The notes below the pieces were generated by a model. It had not been told where the DNA came from and made no database searches. It saw only the letters and a list, made by a program, of their open reading frames with translations. Source: Kitasatospora albolonga (lineage in GTDB: Bacteria > Actinomycetota > Actinomycetes > Streptomycetales > Streptomycetaceae). From it: DNA of 64,000 bases. Positions 16,461 through 24,669 of the stretch are shown here, one piece after another (within the stretch, counting starts at the first letter, position 1; every line of letters begins with the position of its first letter). The DNA lies in the NCBI GenBank assembly GCA_002082585.1, contig CP020563.1, positions 5,822,001 to 5,886,000 of the forward strand, in the 5' to 3' direction. The translations under genes and the position numbers were made by a program.

Positions 16461-16494
16461 CCGCCCCCCGATCCCGTACGGGAGCCGCACAGAG

Positions 16495-16532
16495 CCGTGG
16501 GCCGTCCCCCTCACCAGGGGTACGGCCCACGG
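16495..16532. terminator. Bidirectional terminator between the DUF locus and vapC
   Basis: CCGTGGGCCGT (16495-16505) pairs with ACGGCCCACGG (16522-16532), and four inner C-G pairs extend it with one bulged T. It abuts the stop codon of the convergent toxin gene. Confidence 0.75.
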
Positions 16533-17015
16533 TCATCGGTCGTGGAGAACAGCGGGCCGCGTCACCGGCACCACCGTGAGCAGTTCGTCCAGCCCCCGGA
16601 AGTCGTCGGGGTTGGTGGTGAACAGGGGAAGGTCTTCGGCGATGGCGATCGAAGCGATCATCAGGTCCGCCACGCGCCTTCTGGGCTTGCGGCCCGAGGA
16701 GATGACGGCCGCGCACACCCTGCCGTAGACACGGGCCGCTTCCACGTCGAAGGGGATGGGATCGAATTCGCTCTCCGCCCGCTGGAGGACGTCAAGTCTT
16801 CTGCCGCGCTCCGCGTATTCGTCGTAGTCGCTCTGCTCATCGTTCCTGCGGACTTCGTGCGGCCCGGCGGAGAGTTCGGCGAGCGTGACGGTGGTGATCC
16901 CCACCTCGGCGGGCAGTTCCTCCGGGGCGATCCACTTCCGCAGGATCATGATGCTCGTGTCGAGCAGGCCCCGCTGGTGGACGACGGACGCGCCGGGCGA
17001 AGGCTCAGTCGGCAT
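16533..17015 (-). CDS. VapC-type PIN domain toxin
   Basis: 160 residues from the ATG at 17015. PIN-domain acidic residues are visible: Asp in LLDTSIMI near 19, Glu in TLAELSAG near 46, Asp in RRVADLMIASIA near 115 and Asp in FTTNPDDF near 136. Such proteins are Mg-dependent ribonucleases that inhibit translation, often by cutting tRNA, and are neutralised by a co-expressed antitoxin. Its start overlaps the 3' end of the antitoxin gene by 11 bp, the usual coupled order. A GGCATGCC palindrome covers its start codon, matching the two upstream operator copies. Confidence 0.9.
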   Translation of the reverse strand: MPTEPSPGASVVHQRGLLDTSIMILRKWIAPEELPAEVGITTVTLAELSAGPHEVRRNDEQSDYDEYAERGRRLDVLQRAESEFDPIPFDVEAARVYGRVCAAVISSGRKPRRRVADLMIASIAIAEDLPLFTTNPDDFRGLDELLTVVPVTRPAVLHDR

Positions 17016-17274
17016 GCCGGTCGTCCTGTCCCTGTTCGGCGGTGATGCCCTGGTCCTCACGGAAGGCATCGAGCGAGATGTCCGGGGCCGACCGGGACAG
17101 CGCCGAGAACTCCTCGCGGGGTACGAAACGCCTACGCCGCCGCAGTGGGATCAGTTCACCGATGCGGTGACCGTCGCGTGTCACGGTGAACGCCTTGCCG
17201 TTCTGCACGGCGTCCATGATCTCTCTTGACCTGTTGCGGAGATCCCTTTGGGTGATCTCGGGCTGGGCGCTCAT
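17005..17274 (-). CDS. Phd/YefM-type antitoxin
   Basis: 89 residues from the ATG at 17274. The N-terminal half (ITQRDLRNRSREIMDAVQNG, then FTVTRDGHRIGELIPL) is the Phd/YefM DNA-binding fold; the acidic C-terminal tail after residue 60 would wrap the PIN toxin. The pair is autoregulated in this family through the antitoxin fold, and two GGCATGCC boxes lie just upstream (17291-17330). An in-frame extension to 17433 lacks start signals and would read through these boxes, so I reject it. Confidence 0.9.
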   Translation of the reverse strand: MSAQPEITQRDLRNRSREIMDAVQNGKAFTVTRDGHRIGELIPLRRRRRFVPREEFSALSRSAPDISLDAFREDQGITAEQGQDDRHAD

Positions 17275-17287
17275 GGCAACCACGATA

Positions 17288-17333
17288 CCGAGGCATGCCG
17301 CAGTGTGCCACAGGGTGCTACGGCATGCCTCGG
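17288..17333 (-). promoter_or_regulatory. Operator of the toxin-antitoxin operon: 13-bp inverted repeat of two GGCATGCC boxes
   Basis: CCGAGGCATGCCG (17288-17300) and CGGCATGCCTCGG (17321-17333) are perfect complements separated by 20 bp. Each arm contains the palindrome GGCATGCC, so two antitoxin dimers, about three helical turns apart centre to centre, could bind. The antitoxin start lies 14 bp from the nearer arm. Confidence 0.75.
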
Positions 17334-17396
17334 CCCTGCGCATGACGACCTCGTACGCATGACCCGAGCGGACCGAGCGGGCCCGAAAAGCCCGAA

Positions 17397-17430
17397 GGGC
17401 GGCGCTCCGGATCGCTCCGGAACACCGCCC
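17397..17430 (-). terminator. Probable terminator of pyk
   Basis: GGGCGG (17397-17402) and CCGCCC (17425-17430) with an inner TCCGG/CCGGA pairing form an imperfect GC-rich hairpin about 25 bp beyond the pyk stop on the minus strand. Confidence 0.5.
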
Positions 17431-17452
17431 CACGGGCTCGATCAGCGAGGAA

Positions 17453-18880
17453 CTAGCCCTGCTCGCCGCCCAGGTGGTGCACCCGGACCATGTTCGTGGT
17501 GCCGGGGATGCCGGGGGGCGAACCGGCGGTGATGACCATCGTGTCGCCGGTGGTGTAGCGGTTGAGCTTCAGCAGCTCCGCGTCGACCAGGTCGACCATC
17601 GCGTCGGTGTTGTCCACGTGCGGGACCACGTACGACTCGACGCCCCAGCTCAGGGCGAGCTGGTTGCGGGTGTTCTCGTCCGTGGTGAAGGCCAGGATCG
17701 GCTGGGCCACCCGGTAGCGGGAGAGGCGGCGGGCGGTGTCACCGGACTGGGTGAAGGCCACCAGGGCCTTGCCGTTGAGGAAGTCCGCGATCTCACAGGC
17801 GGCACGGGCCACCGAACCGCCCTGCGTACGGGGCTTCTTGCCGGGGACCAGCGGCTGGAGGCCCTTGGAGAGCAGCTCCTCCTCGGCGGCGCAGACGATC
17901 TTCGACATCGTCTTGACCGTCTCGATCGGGTACGCGCCCACCGACGACTCGGCCGACAGCATGACCGCGTCCGCGCCGTCCAGGATCGCGTTGGCGACAT
18001 CGGACGCCTCGGCGCGGGTCGGCCGCGAGTTGGTGATCATCGACTCCATCATCTGGGTCGCCACGATCACCGGCTTGGCGTTGCGGCGGCACAGCTCGAT
18101 GAGGCGCTTCTGCACCATCGGGACCTTCTCCAGCGGATATTCCACCGCCAGGTCGCCACGGGCCACCATCACACCGTCGAACGCCATGACGACGCCCTCC
18201 ATGTGCTCGACCGCCTGCGGCTTCTCCACCTTGGCGATGACGGGGACCCGGCGGCCCTCCTCGTCCATCACCTTGTGGACGTCCTTGACGTCGTCGGCGT
18301 CCCGGACGAAGGAGAGGGCGACCAGGTCGCAGCCCATCCGCAGGGCGAAGCGCAGGTCCTCGACGTCCTTCTCGGAGAGGGCCGGGACGTTGACCGCCGC
18401 GCCGGGCAGGTTGATGCCCTTGTGGTCGGAGATGACCCCGCCCTCGATGACGATGGTCCTGACCCGGGGGCCCTCGACCGCGACGACCTTCAGCTCGACG
18501 TTGCCGTCGTTGATCAGGATCGGGTCGCCCTTGGTGACATCGCCGGGCAGGCCCTTGTAGGTCGTGCCGCAGATCGACTTGTCGCCGGGGACGTCCTCGG
18601 AGGTGATGGTGAACTCGTCCCCGCGGACCAGCTCCACCGGGCCCTCGGCGAACTTCGCCAGCCGGATCTTGGGGCCCTGGAGGTCGGCGAGCACGCCGAC
18701 CGCGCGGCCGGTCTCGGCGGCCGCCTTGCGGACGCGGTCGTAACGGCCCTGGTGTTCCTCGTGGGAGCCGTGGCTGAAGTTGAAACGGGCCACGCTCATG
18801 CCGGCCTCGATCAGAGCGACGAGCTGCTCATGGGAGTCGACGGCGGGACCGAGGGTACAGACGATTTTGGAACGGCGCAT
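17453..18880 (-). CDS. pyk: Pyruvate kinase
   Basis: 475 residues, full length for bacterial pyruvate kinase. RRSKIVCTLGPA at the N-terminus, KGINLPG before the catalytic lid, the signature VIAKVEKPQAVEHM with its catalytic Lys, MVARGDLAVE for the Mg/phosphoenolpyruvate site, then the allosteric C-terminal domain from about 345. It converts phosphoenolpyruvate and ADP to pyruvate and ATP. The start ATG follows a -10-like TAGGAT by 6 bp, so the transcript is probably leaderless. It lies 102 bp downstream of ackA on the same strand, with its own promoter in that gap. Streptomyces carry two pyk genes; this neighbourhood matches the one next to ackA-pta. Confidence 0.97.
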   Translation of the reverse strand: MRRSKIVCTLGPAVDSHEQLVALIEAGMSVARFNFSHGSHEEHQGRYDRVRKAAAETGRAVGVLADLQGPKIRLAKFAEGPVELVRGDEFTITSEDVPGDKSICGTTYKGLPGDVTKGDPILINDGNVELKVVAVEGPRVRTIVIEGGVISDHKGINLPGAAVNVPALSEKDVEDLRFALRMGCDLVALSFVRDADDVKDVHKVMDEEGRRVPVIAKVEKPQAVEHMEGVVMAFDGVMVARGDLAVEYPLEKVPMVQKRLIELCRRNAKPVIVATQMMESMITNSRPTRAEASDVANAILDGADAVMLSAESSVGAYPIETVKTMSKIVCAAEEELLSKGLQPLVPGKKPRTQGGSVARAACEIADFLNGKALVAFTQSGDTARRLSRYRVAQPILAFTTDENTRNQLALSWGVESYVVPHVDNTDAMVDLVDAELLKLNRYTTGDTMVITAGSPPGIPGTTNMVRVHHLGGEQG

Positions 18881-18982
18881 GAGGCGATCCTATCGGTTTG
18901 TTTCGGCGCGGAATATTCCGTCTGGTGGAAGATACAAAGGGGCGCGGGGGCGCTCAGTTGTCGACCTGCCCAAGGCCCCGGA
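18881..18982 (-). promoter_or_regulatory. pyk promoter with perfect palindrome CGGAATATTCCG
   Basis: On the minus strand TAGGAT (complement of 18887-18892) precedes the ATG by 6 bp. The 12-bp palindrome CGGAATATTCCG lies at 18909-18920, about where a -35 and upstream operator would be, and is unusually AT-rich for this chromosome. Confidence 0.6.
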
Positions 18983-20245
18983 TCAGGACGAACCGGGCCC
19001 CTCGACGAGCGCGAACGTCTGGTCGGCGATCTCCAGCTCCTCGTCCGTCGGCACCACGGCGACCGCCACCCGTGCGTACTCCGGAGAGATCAGCCGCGGC
19101 TCACCGGACCGTACGGAGTTGAGCCCGGCGTCCACCGCGAGACCGAACTCCTCCAGACCCGCGATGGCAGCCTCCCGCACCGGAGCCGAGTTCTCCCCGA
19201 CCCCCGCCGTGAACGCCACCGCGTCCACCCGGCCGAGCACCGCCGCGTACGCGCCGATGTACTTCTTCAGCCGGTGGATGTAGATGTCGAAGGCGAGCGC
19301 GGCCCGCTCGTCGCCCTCCTCGATCCGGCGGCGGATCTCCCGCATGTCGTTGTCGCCGCAGAGCCCGACCAGCCCGCTCTTCTTGTTCAGCAGGACATCG
19401 ACCTCGTCCGTCGACATGCCCGCCACCCGCTTCAGATGGAAGACGACCGCCGGATCGATGTCCCCGGAGCGCGTACCCATCACGAGCCCTTCCAAGGGGG
19501 TCAGCCCCATGGACGTCTCCACGCACCGCCCGCCCGCGACCGCCGAGGCGGAGGCCCCGTTGCCCAGGTGCAGCACGATGACGTTGACGTCCTCGGGCGC
19601 CCGGCCCAGCAGCTCGGCCGTCCTCCGGGAGACGTACGCGTGCGAGGTGCCGTGGAAGCCGTAGCGGCGGATGCGGTGCGCGTCGGCGGTCTCCACGTCG
19701 ATCGCGTACCGGGCGGCCGACTCCGGCATCGTCGTGTGGAACGCCGTGTCGAAGACCGCCACCTGCGGCAGGTCCGGCCGCAGCGCCCGGGCCGTACGGA
19801 TGCCCGTGATGTTGGCCGGGTTGTGCAGCGGCGCCACCGGGACCAGCCGCTCGATCTCCGTCAGCACCTCGTCGGTGATCACGGTCGGCGCGGAGAACCG
19901 CAGCCCGCCGTGGACCACCCGGTGGCCGATCGCGGCGAGTTCGGGGGAGTCCAGGCCGAGCCCGTCCGCCGTCAGCTCCTCGGCCGCCGCCTCCAGCGCC
20001 GCCGCGTGGTCCGCGATCCGGCCCGTACGCTCCCGGGGCCCGGCGCCGCCGCCGGTCAGCGGGGTGTGCACCAGGCGGGAGGTCTCCTCGCCGATCCGCT
20101 CGACCAGCCCGGAGGCGAGCCGCGAGCGGTCGCGCATGTCGAGCAGCTGGTACTTCACCGACGAGGAGCCGGAGTTGAGGACGAGGACGCGGTGCGGTTC
20201 CACAGGGGCTGCCGTGCTTTCGTGATCGGGGGCGGGGTTCGTCAT
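18983..20245 (-). CDS. ackA: Acetate kinase
   Basis: 420 residues. VLNSGSSSVKYQL is the N-terminal ASKHA phosphate motif; the acetate kinase signatures YGFHGTSHAYVS and LGNGAS are present, as is GVGENSAPVR near the C-terminus. It interconverts acetyl phosphate and ADP with acetate and ATP. The ATG at 20245 overlaps the pta stop as ATGA, so the two are translationally coupled and co-transcribed. Sixteen extra residues precede the core domain compared with E. coli AckA. Confidence 0.97.
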   Translation of the reverse strand: MTNPAPDHESTAAPVEPHRVLVLNSGSSSVKYQLLDMRDRSRLASGLVERIGEETSRLVHTPLTGGGAGPRERTGRIADHAAALEAAAEELTADGLGLDSPELAAIGHRVVHGGLRFSAPTVITDEVLTEIERLVPVAPLHNPANITGIRTARALRPDLPQVAVFDTAFHTTMPESAARYAIDVETADAHRIRRYGFHGTSHAYVSRRTAELLGRAPEDVNVIVLHLGNGASASAVAGGRCVETSMGLTPLEGLVMGTRSGDIDPAVVFHLKRVAGMSTDEVDVLLNKKSGLVGLCGDNDMREIRRRIEEGDERAALAFDIYIHRLKKYIGAYAAVLGRVDAVAFTAGVGENSAPVREAAIAGLEEFGLAVDAGLNSVRSGEPRLISPEYARVAVAVVPTDEELEIADQTFALVEGPGSS

Positions 20246-22323
20246 GCGGGGCGCTCCTCGCCCTGCGCCTGGATCGCCGTGATGGCCACCGTGTTGACGA
20301 TGTCCTGGACGAGCGCGCCCCGGGAGAGGTCGTTGACGGGCTTGCGCAGACCCTGGAGCACCGGGCCGACCGCCACCGCGCCCGCCGAGCGCTGCACGGC
20401 CTTGTAGGTGTTGTTGCCGGTGTTCAGGTCCGGGAAGATCAGGACCGTCGCCTGCCCGGCCACCTCCGAGTCGGGGAGCTTGGTCGCCGCCACGGTCGGC
20501 TCGACGGCCGCGTCGTACTGGATCGGCCCCTCCACCCGCAGCTCCGGCCGCGAGGCCCGTACCCGCTCGGTCGCCTCGCGCACCTTGTCGACGTCCGCGC
20601 CGGAGCCGGAGGTGCCGGTCGAGTACGAGAGCATCGCGATCCGGGGCTCGACGCCGAAGCGGGCCGCCGTCACCGCCGACTGCACCGCGATGTCCGCGAG
20701 CTGCTCCGCGTTCGGGTCCGGATTGACCGCGCAGTCGCCGTACACGAGGACCTTGTCGGCCAGGCACATGAAGAAGACGGACGAGACGATCGAGGCGTCC
20801 GGCTTCGTCTTGATGATCTCGAAGGCCGGGCGGATCGTGGCGGCGGTGGAGTGCACCGACCCGGACACCATCCCGTCGGCCAGGCCCTCCTGGACCATCA
20901 GCGTGCCGAAGTAGTTGACGTCCGCCACGACGTCGTATGCGAGTTCCACCGTCACTCCGCGGTGCGCGCGCAGCTGCGCGTACCGCTCGGCGAAGACCTG
21001 GCGCAGCTCGGAGGTCTGCGGGTCGATGATCTGGGTCTCGGCGAGGTCGATACCGAGGTCGGCGGCCTTCTTGCGGATCGTGTCCACATCGCCGAGGAGG
21101 GTGAGGTCGCAGACATCGCGGCGCAGCAGCACGTCCGCCGCGCGCAGCACCCGCTCCTCGGTGCCTTCGGGCAGCACCACGCGCTTGCGGTCGGAGCGGG
21201 CCTGCTCCAGCAGCTCGTGCTCGAACATCATCGGCGTGACCCGGCCGCTGCGGGCCACCGAGATCCGCTCCAGGAGGGCCCCGGTGTCGACATGGCGCTC
21301 GAAGAGGCCGAGCGCGGTCTCCGCCTTACGAGGTGTGGCCGCGTTCAACTTCCCTTCGAGGGTGAAGAGTTCGGCCGCCGTGGGGAAGGAGCCGCCGGCC
21401 ACCGAGACGACCGGGGTCCCCGGTGCGAGCCGGGCGGCCAGCGTGAGTATCTCCTCGCCGGGGCGCTCGTTCAGGGTCAGCAGGATGCCCGCGATGGGCG
21501 GGGTCCCGGCGCTGTGCGCGGCCAGCGACCCCACCACCAGGTCGGCCCGGTCCCCGGGCGTCACGACCATGCAGCCGGGCGTCAGCGCGTTGAGCAGGTT
21601 CGGCAGCATCGCCCCGCCGAAGACGAAGTCCAGCGCGTCCCGGGCCAGCCCGGAGTCGTCGCCGAGCAGCACCGTGCCGCCCAGCGCGGCGGTGACCTGG
21701 GCGACCGTCGGGGCGGAGAGCGCCGGATCGTCCGGCAGTACGGAGACGGGCACCGGCAGCCGGGCCGCGAGCCGCTCGGCTATCACCGCCCGGTCCTCCG
21801 GGGCGACCCGGTTCACCACCATCGCCAGCACATCGCAGCCCAGGCCCGCGTAGGCGCGGTAGGCGTTACGGGTCTCGGCGCGCACGGACTCCGCCGTCTG
21901 GCCCTTGCCGCCGACGACCGCGATCACCGAGGCGCCGAACTCGTTGGCGAGGCGCGCGTTGAGCGCCAGCTCGTCGGGGAGCTGGGTGGCGGCGAAGTCG
22001 CTGCCGAGCACGAGGACCACCTCGTACTCGCGGGCCACCTGGTGGAAGCGTTCGACGAGCAGCGAGACCAGCTCGTCGGTGCCCTTCTCGGCCTGCACGG
22101 CGGCGGCCTCGGGGTAGTCCAGACCGTAGACCGAGGCGGGGCTCTGGGAGAGCCGGTAGCGGGCCCGCAGGAGTTCGTAGAGCCGGTCGGGCCCGTCGTG
22201 GACCAGCGGCCGGAAGACCCCGACCCGGTCCACCTGGCGCGTCAGTAGCTCCATGACTCCCAGCTCGACGACCTGCCGGCCGTCCCCCCGTTCGATCCCG
22301 GTCACGTACACGCTGCGCGCCAC
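20242..22323 (-). CDS. pta: Phosphate acetyltransferase, two-domain form
   Basis: 693 residues. The N-terminal half (about 1-350) is a dethiobiotin-synthetase-like P-loop domain with a DRTGG-type regulatory segment, as in the long Pta of E. coli; the C-terminal 330 residues are the PTA catalytic domain (VVLPEGTEERVLRAAD, then GLADGMVSGSVHSTAATIRPA and LIFPDLNTGNNTYK). It interconverts acetyl-CoA and acetyl phosphate. The N-terminal P-loop is degenerate (ERGDGRQ), typical of this regulatory domain. It leads the pta-ackA operon and is divergent from pfkA. Confidence 0.97.
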   Translation of the reverse strand: MARSVYVTGIERGDGRQVVELGVMELLTRQVDRVGVFRPLVHDGPDRLYELLRARYRLSQSPASVYGLDYPEAAAVQAEKGTDELVSLLVERFHQVAREYEVVLVLGSDFAATQLPDELALNARLANEFGASVIAVVGGKGQTAESVRAETRNAYRAYAGLGCDVLAMVVNRVAPEDRAVIAERLAARLPVPVSVLPDDPALSAPTVAQVTAALGGTVLLGDDSGLARDALDFVFGGAMLPNLLNALTPGCMVVTPGDRADLVVGSLAAHSAGTPPIAGILLTLNERPGEEILTLAARLAPGTPVVSVAGGSFPTAAELFTLEGKLNAATPRKAETALGLFERHVDTGALLERISVARSGRVTPMMFEHELLEQARSDRKRVVLPEGTEERVLRAADVLLRRDVCDLTLLGDVDTIRKKAADLGIDLAETQIIDPQTSELRQVFAERYAQLRAHRGVTVELAYDVVADVNYFGTLMVQEGLADGMVSGSVHSTAATIRPAFEIIKTKPDASIVSSVFFMCLADKVLVYGDCAVNPDPNAEQLADIAVQSAVTAARFGVEPRIAMLSYSTGTSGSGADVDKVREATERVRASRPELRVEGPIQYDAAVEPTVAATKLPDSEVAGQATVLIFPDLNTGNNTYKAVQRSAGAVAVGPVLQGLRKPVNDLSRGALVQDIVNTVAITAIQAQGEERPA

Positions 22324-22647
22324 GCGTGCTCTCCCGTCGTTGTGCGGTGCCGCGACCGGCGGGTCCGCCCAGGACGTGGGGGGTCTCCCCGTGCTGTCCC
22401 CGGCCTTCCGAGGGGTGCGGCATTGGCCTGCATTGCCTCTTGACGATACCTGCGCGGGCCGCTATATCGCCCGCCGGAGGTTCTCGTCCGGTCCTCGCCC
22501 CTCTCCTGCCCCGTTTCCCGCCCCCGGCCCGGCCGAAAGCGCGGGGTACGTGCCCGGCGTGGGACAATCGACCTGGTTCAGGGCAGGGGGGCCGCCTCGG
22601 TCGGCCTCCTGGAAAAGCGCGACTCAACGAGCAGGAGACACACCTCG
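22324..22647. promoter_or_regulatory. Divergent pta/pfkA promoter region
   Basis: No gene is visible. The AT-richer GCTATATCGC (about 22459-22468) and GACAATC (about 22563-22569) are the most promoter-like stretches, for pta and pfkA respectively, but neither has a convincing partner hexamer. AGGAG at 22633-22637 is the pfkA ribosome-binding site. Confidence 0.45.
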
Positions 22648-23673
22648 ATGCGCATCGGCATTCTCACCGCGGGCGGCGACTGCCCCGGCCTGAACGCAGT
22701 GATCCGGTCCGTCGTCCACCGGGCCGTCGTCGGCCACGGCGACGAGGTCATCGGCTTCGAGGACGGCTTCAAGGGGCTGCTCGACGGCCACTACCGCCCC
22801 CTCGACCTCAACGCGGTCAGCGGCATCCTCGCCCGGGGCGGCACCATCCTCGGCTCGGCCCGCCTGGAGCGCGACCGGCTGCGCGAGGCCGCCGAGAACT
22901 GCGAGGAGCTGGCCCGCCGTTACGGCATCGACGCGCTCATCCCGATCGGCGGCGAGGGCACGCTCACGGCGGCCCGGATGCTCTCCGACGCGGGCATGCC
23001 GGTCGTCGGCGTCCCGAAGACCATCGACAACGACATCTCCGCCACCGACCGGACCTTCGGGTTCGACACGGCGGTGGGCGTCGCGACCGAGGCCATAGAC
23101 CGTCTCAAGACGACCGCCGAGTCCCACCAGCGGGTGATGGTCGTCGAGGTCATGGGCCGCCACGCGGGCTGGATCGCGCTGGAGTCCGGGATGGCCGGCG
23201 GCGCCCACGGCATCTGCCTGCCCGAGCGCCCCTTCCAGGTCGACGACCTGGTCAAGATGGTCGAGGAGCGGTTCGCCCGGGGCAAGAAGTTCGCGGTCAT
23301 CTGTGTCGCCGAGGGCGCGCACCCGGCCGAGGGCTCCATGCCGTACGCCAAGGGCGCCATCGACCAGTACGGCCACGAGCGCTTCCAGGGCATCGGCAAC
23401 CGCCTCGCCGTCGAGCTGGAGACCCGGCTCGGCAAGGAGGCCCGGCCGGTCATCCTCGGCCACGTCCAGCGCGGCGGCACGCCCACCGCGTACGACCGCG
23501 TCCTCGCCACCCGCTTCGGCTGGCACGCGGTGGAGGCCGTCCACCGCGGCGACTTCGGCCGGATGACCGCCCTGCGCGGCACCGACATCGCCATGGTCCC
23601 GCTCGCCGACGCGGTCACCCAGCTCAAGAGGGTTCCGGTGGACCGGATGGACGAGGCGGAGTCGGTCTTCTAG
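22648..23673 (+). CDS. pfkA: 6-phosphofructokinase, ATP-dependent, group III type
   Basis: 341 residues. GILTAGGDCPGLNAVIR is the nucleotide loop; PKTIDND carries the catalytic Asp127, and VEVMGRHAGW the substrate site. At the two positions that separate ATP- from pyrophosphate-dependent enzymes it has Gly104 (GGEGT) and Lys124 (PKTIDND). Gly104 fits use of ATP, while Lys124 is shared with the pyrophosphate enzymes, the combination known from Streptomyces phosphofructokinases. It phosphorylates fructose 6-phosphate to the 1,6-bisphosphate. It is divergent from pta, grouping two control steps of glycolysis with acetate metabolism. Confidence 0.96.
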   Translation: MRIGILTAGGDCPGLNAVIRSVVHRAVVGHGDEVIGFEDGFKGLLDGHYRPLDLNAVSGILARGGTILGSARLERDRLREAAENCEELARRYGIDALIPIGGEGTLTAARMLSDAGMPVVGVPKTIDNDISATDRTFGFDTAVGVATEAIDRLKTTAESHQRVMVVEVMGRHAGWIALESGMAGGAHGICLPERPFQVDDLVKMVEERFARGKKFAVICVAEGAHPAEGSMPYAKGAIDQYGHERFQGIGNRLAVELETRLGKEARPVILGHVQRGGTPTAYDRVLATRFGWHAVEAVHRGDFGRMTALRGTDIAMVPLADAVTQLKRVPVDRMDEAESVF

Positions 23674-23689
23674 GACGCCGCGTCACGGG

Positions 23690-23782
23690 ATACGGGTATG
23701 GGGTTCACGCCCCGGCGGTCCGGCTCACGGGCTCACGCCCCGTACGGCGTGGGGCTCACGCCCGCGCCGGTCCCGTACGGCG
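23690..23782. repeat. CTCACGCCC-rich imperfect repeats after pfkA
   Basis: CTCACGCCC occurs three times as itself or TTCACGCCC, with two copies of CCCGTACGGCGT and a CCCCGGCGGTCCG copy on each side (the second entering the next gene's 3' end). CTCACGCC is the reverse complement of the GGCGTGAG element of the large array at 58.7-59.2 kb, so this may be a remnant of the same repeat family. Confidence 0.45.
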
Positions 23783-24523
23783 TCACACCCCGGCGGTCCG
23801 CCAGAACTGTTCCACCACCCGGGCCAGGAACGCCCGTCCCGCGTCGCCCGTCGACCCGGACCGTTCCTGGCCCGTGCTGCTCCAGCTCAGGGTGGAGACC
23901 ATCAGGGCCTGGTAGTCGGCGTGCAGCTGCTCCAGCACGTCCTGGATCTGCCCCCGCTCCAGCGGGACGATCTTGGCCACCGGCCGGACGTACGCCTGCC
24001 AGCGCGTGGTGACCGCGCTGGTCAGCAGCTCCGCCAGCTCCTCGTCGCGGCCGGTCGCCGTGAGGAACTGCGCGGCCGACAGGCCCAGCGCCCGGCACAG
24101 CGCGGCGGACTGCCGTTCGTTGCCCTTCCAGCGCCCGGACTCCTCCATCCGCAGGTACGAGGCCCCAGTCATCCCGAGCTGCCGCGCCAGGTCGTCCACC
24201 GAGAGCTCCCGGCTCAGCCGGTGCTCGCGCAGGGTGGTGGCGGCGGCCAGCAGCTCGCCGGGGGCGCACCAGAGCACTCCGGCGAGGGCGGTCAGTTCGC
24301 GTTCGCCGGGGGTCGCGACACCGCGCTCCCAGGCGACGACGGTCTCGGCGGGTATGCGGAGCCCGTACTGGGCGGCGAGACCGTAGGCGACATGTCCGGG
24401 AGCCATCCCCAGTGCCTCACGGAGTCGTCGTGCGGCGGGGGCGTTGAAGGGCGGGGTGGGGTGCACGGCCCCACCGTAGAAGTCCATTTCCGCCCTGGCT
24501 ACGGTCCGTCCCTCCCAGAACAC
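23783..24523 (-). CDS. XRE-type helix-turn-helix regulator
   Basis: 246 residues from the GTG at 24523 (AGGAGG lies upstream at some distance); an ATG at 24487 would give 234 residues and is equally possible. Two helix-turn-helix modules are visible: residues about 30-85 (AYGLAAQYGLRIPAETVVAWERG) and 95-150 (LSVDDLARQLGMTGASYLRMEESG), the second a typical XRE domain. The C-terminal 90 residues are helical without a recognised ligand fold. It lies downstream of pfkA, convergent with it, and near the dctSR-like operon; no target is obvious. Confidence 0.8.
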   Translation of the reverse strand: MFWEGRTVARAEMDFYGGAVHPTPPFNAPAARRLREALGMAPGHVAYGLAAQYGLRIPAETVVAWERGVATPGERELTALAGVLWCAPGELLAAATTLREHRLSRELSVDDLARQLGMTGASYLRMEESGRWKGNERQSAALCRALGLSAAQFLTATGRDEELAELLTSAVTTRWQAYVRPVAKIVPLERGQIQDVLEQLHADYQALMVSTLSWSSTGQERSGSTGDAGRAFLARVVEQFWRTAGV

Positions 24524-24566
24524 GCTTCGTAGGAACCTCCTAGCGTGAACCGAACGACCGGTCCGT

Positions 24567-24590
24567 AAAAAAGCGCCCCACCAGCGCTTT
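24567..24590 (-). terminator. Classical rho-independent terminator of the dctS/dctR-like operon
   Basis: On the minus strand AAAGCGC and GCGCTTT form a 7-bp stem with a 7-base loop and run into six T residues (complement of 24567-24572). A true T tract is uncommon in Streptomyces. It lies 80-100 bp past the response-regulator stop and ahead of the XRE gene. Confidence 0.75.
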
Positions 24591-24669
24591 CCTTACTCGC
24601 CCGTACGTTCCGTCGCACCTCCGCGCGCCCTTGCGGAAAGCGCTTGCGGTATGCGTCCGCCGCCCTCGC

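Noticed and set aside
17275..17433. N-terminal extension of the antitoxin frame
   Set aside because: It would read through the two GGCATGCC operator boxes and lacks start signals.
24583..24644. Two AGCGCT-centred sites as LacI-type operators
   Set aside because: The first is part of the T-tract terminator stem; the second alone (AAAGCGCTT) is too little to support an operator call.
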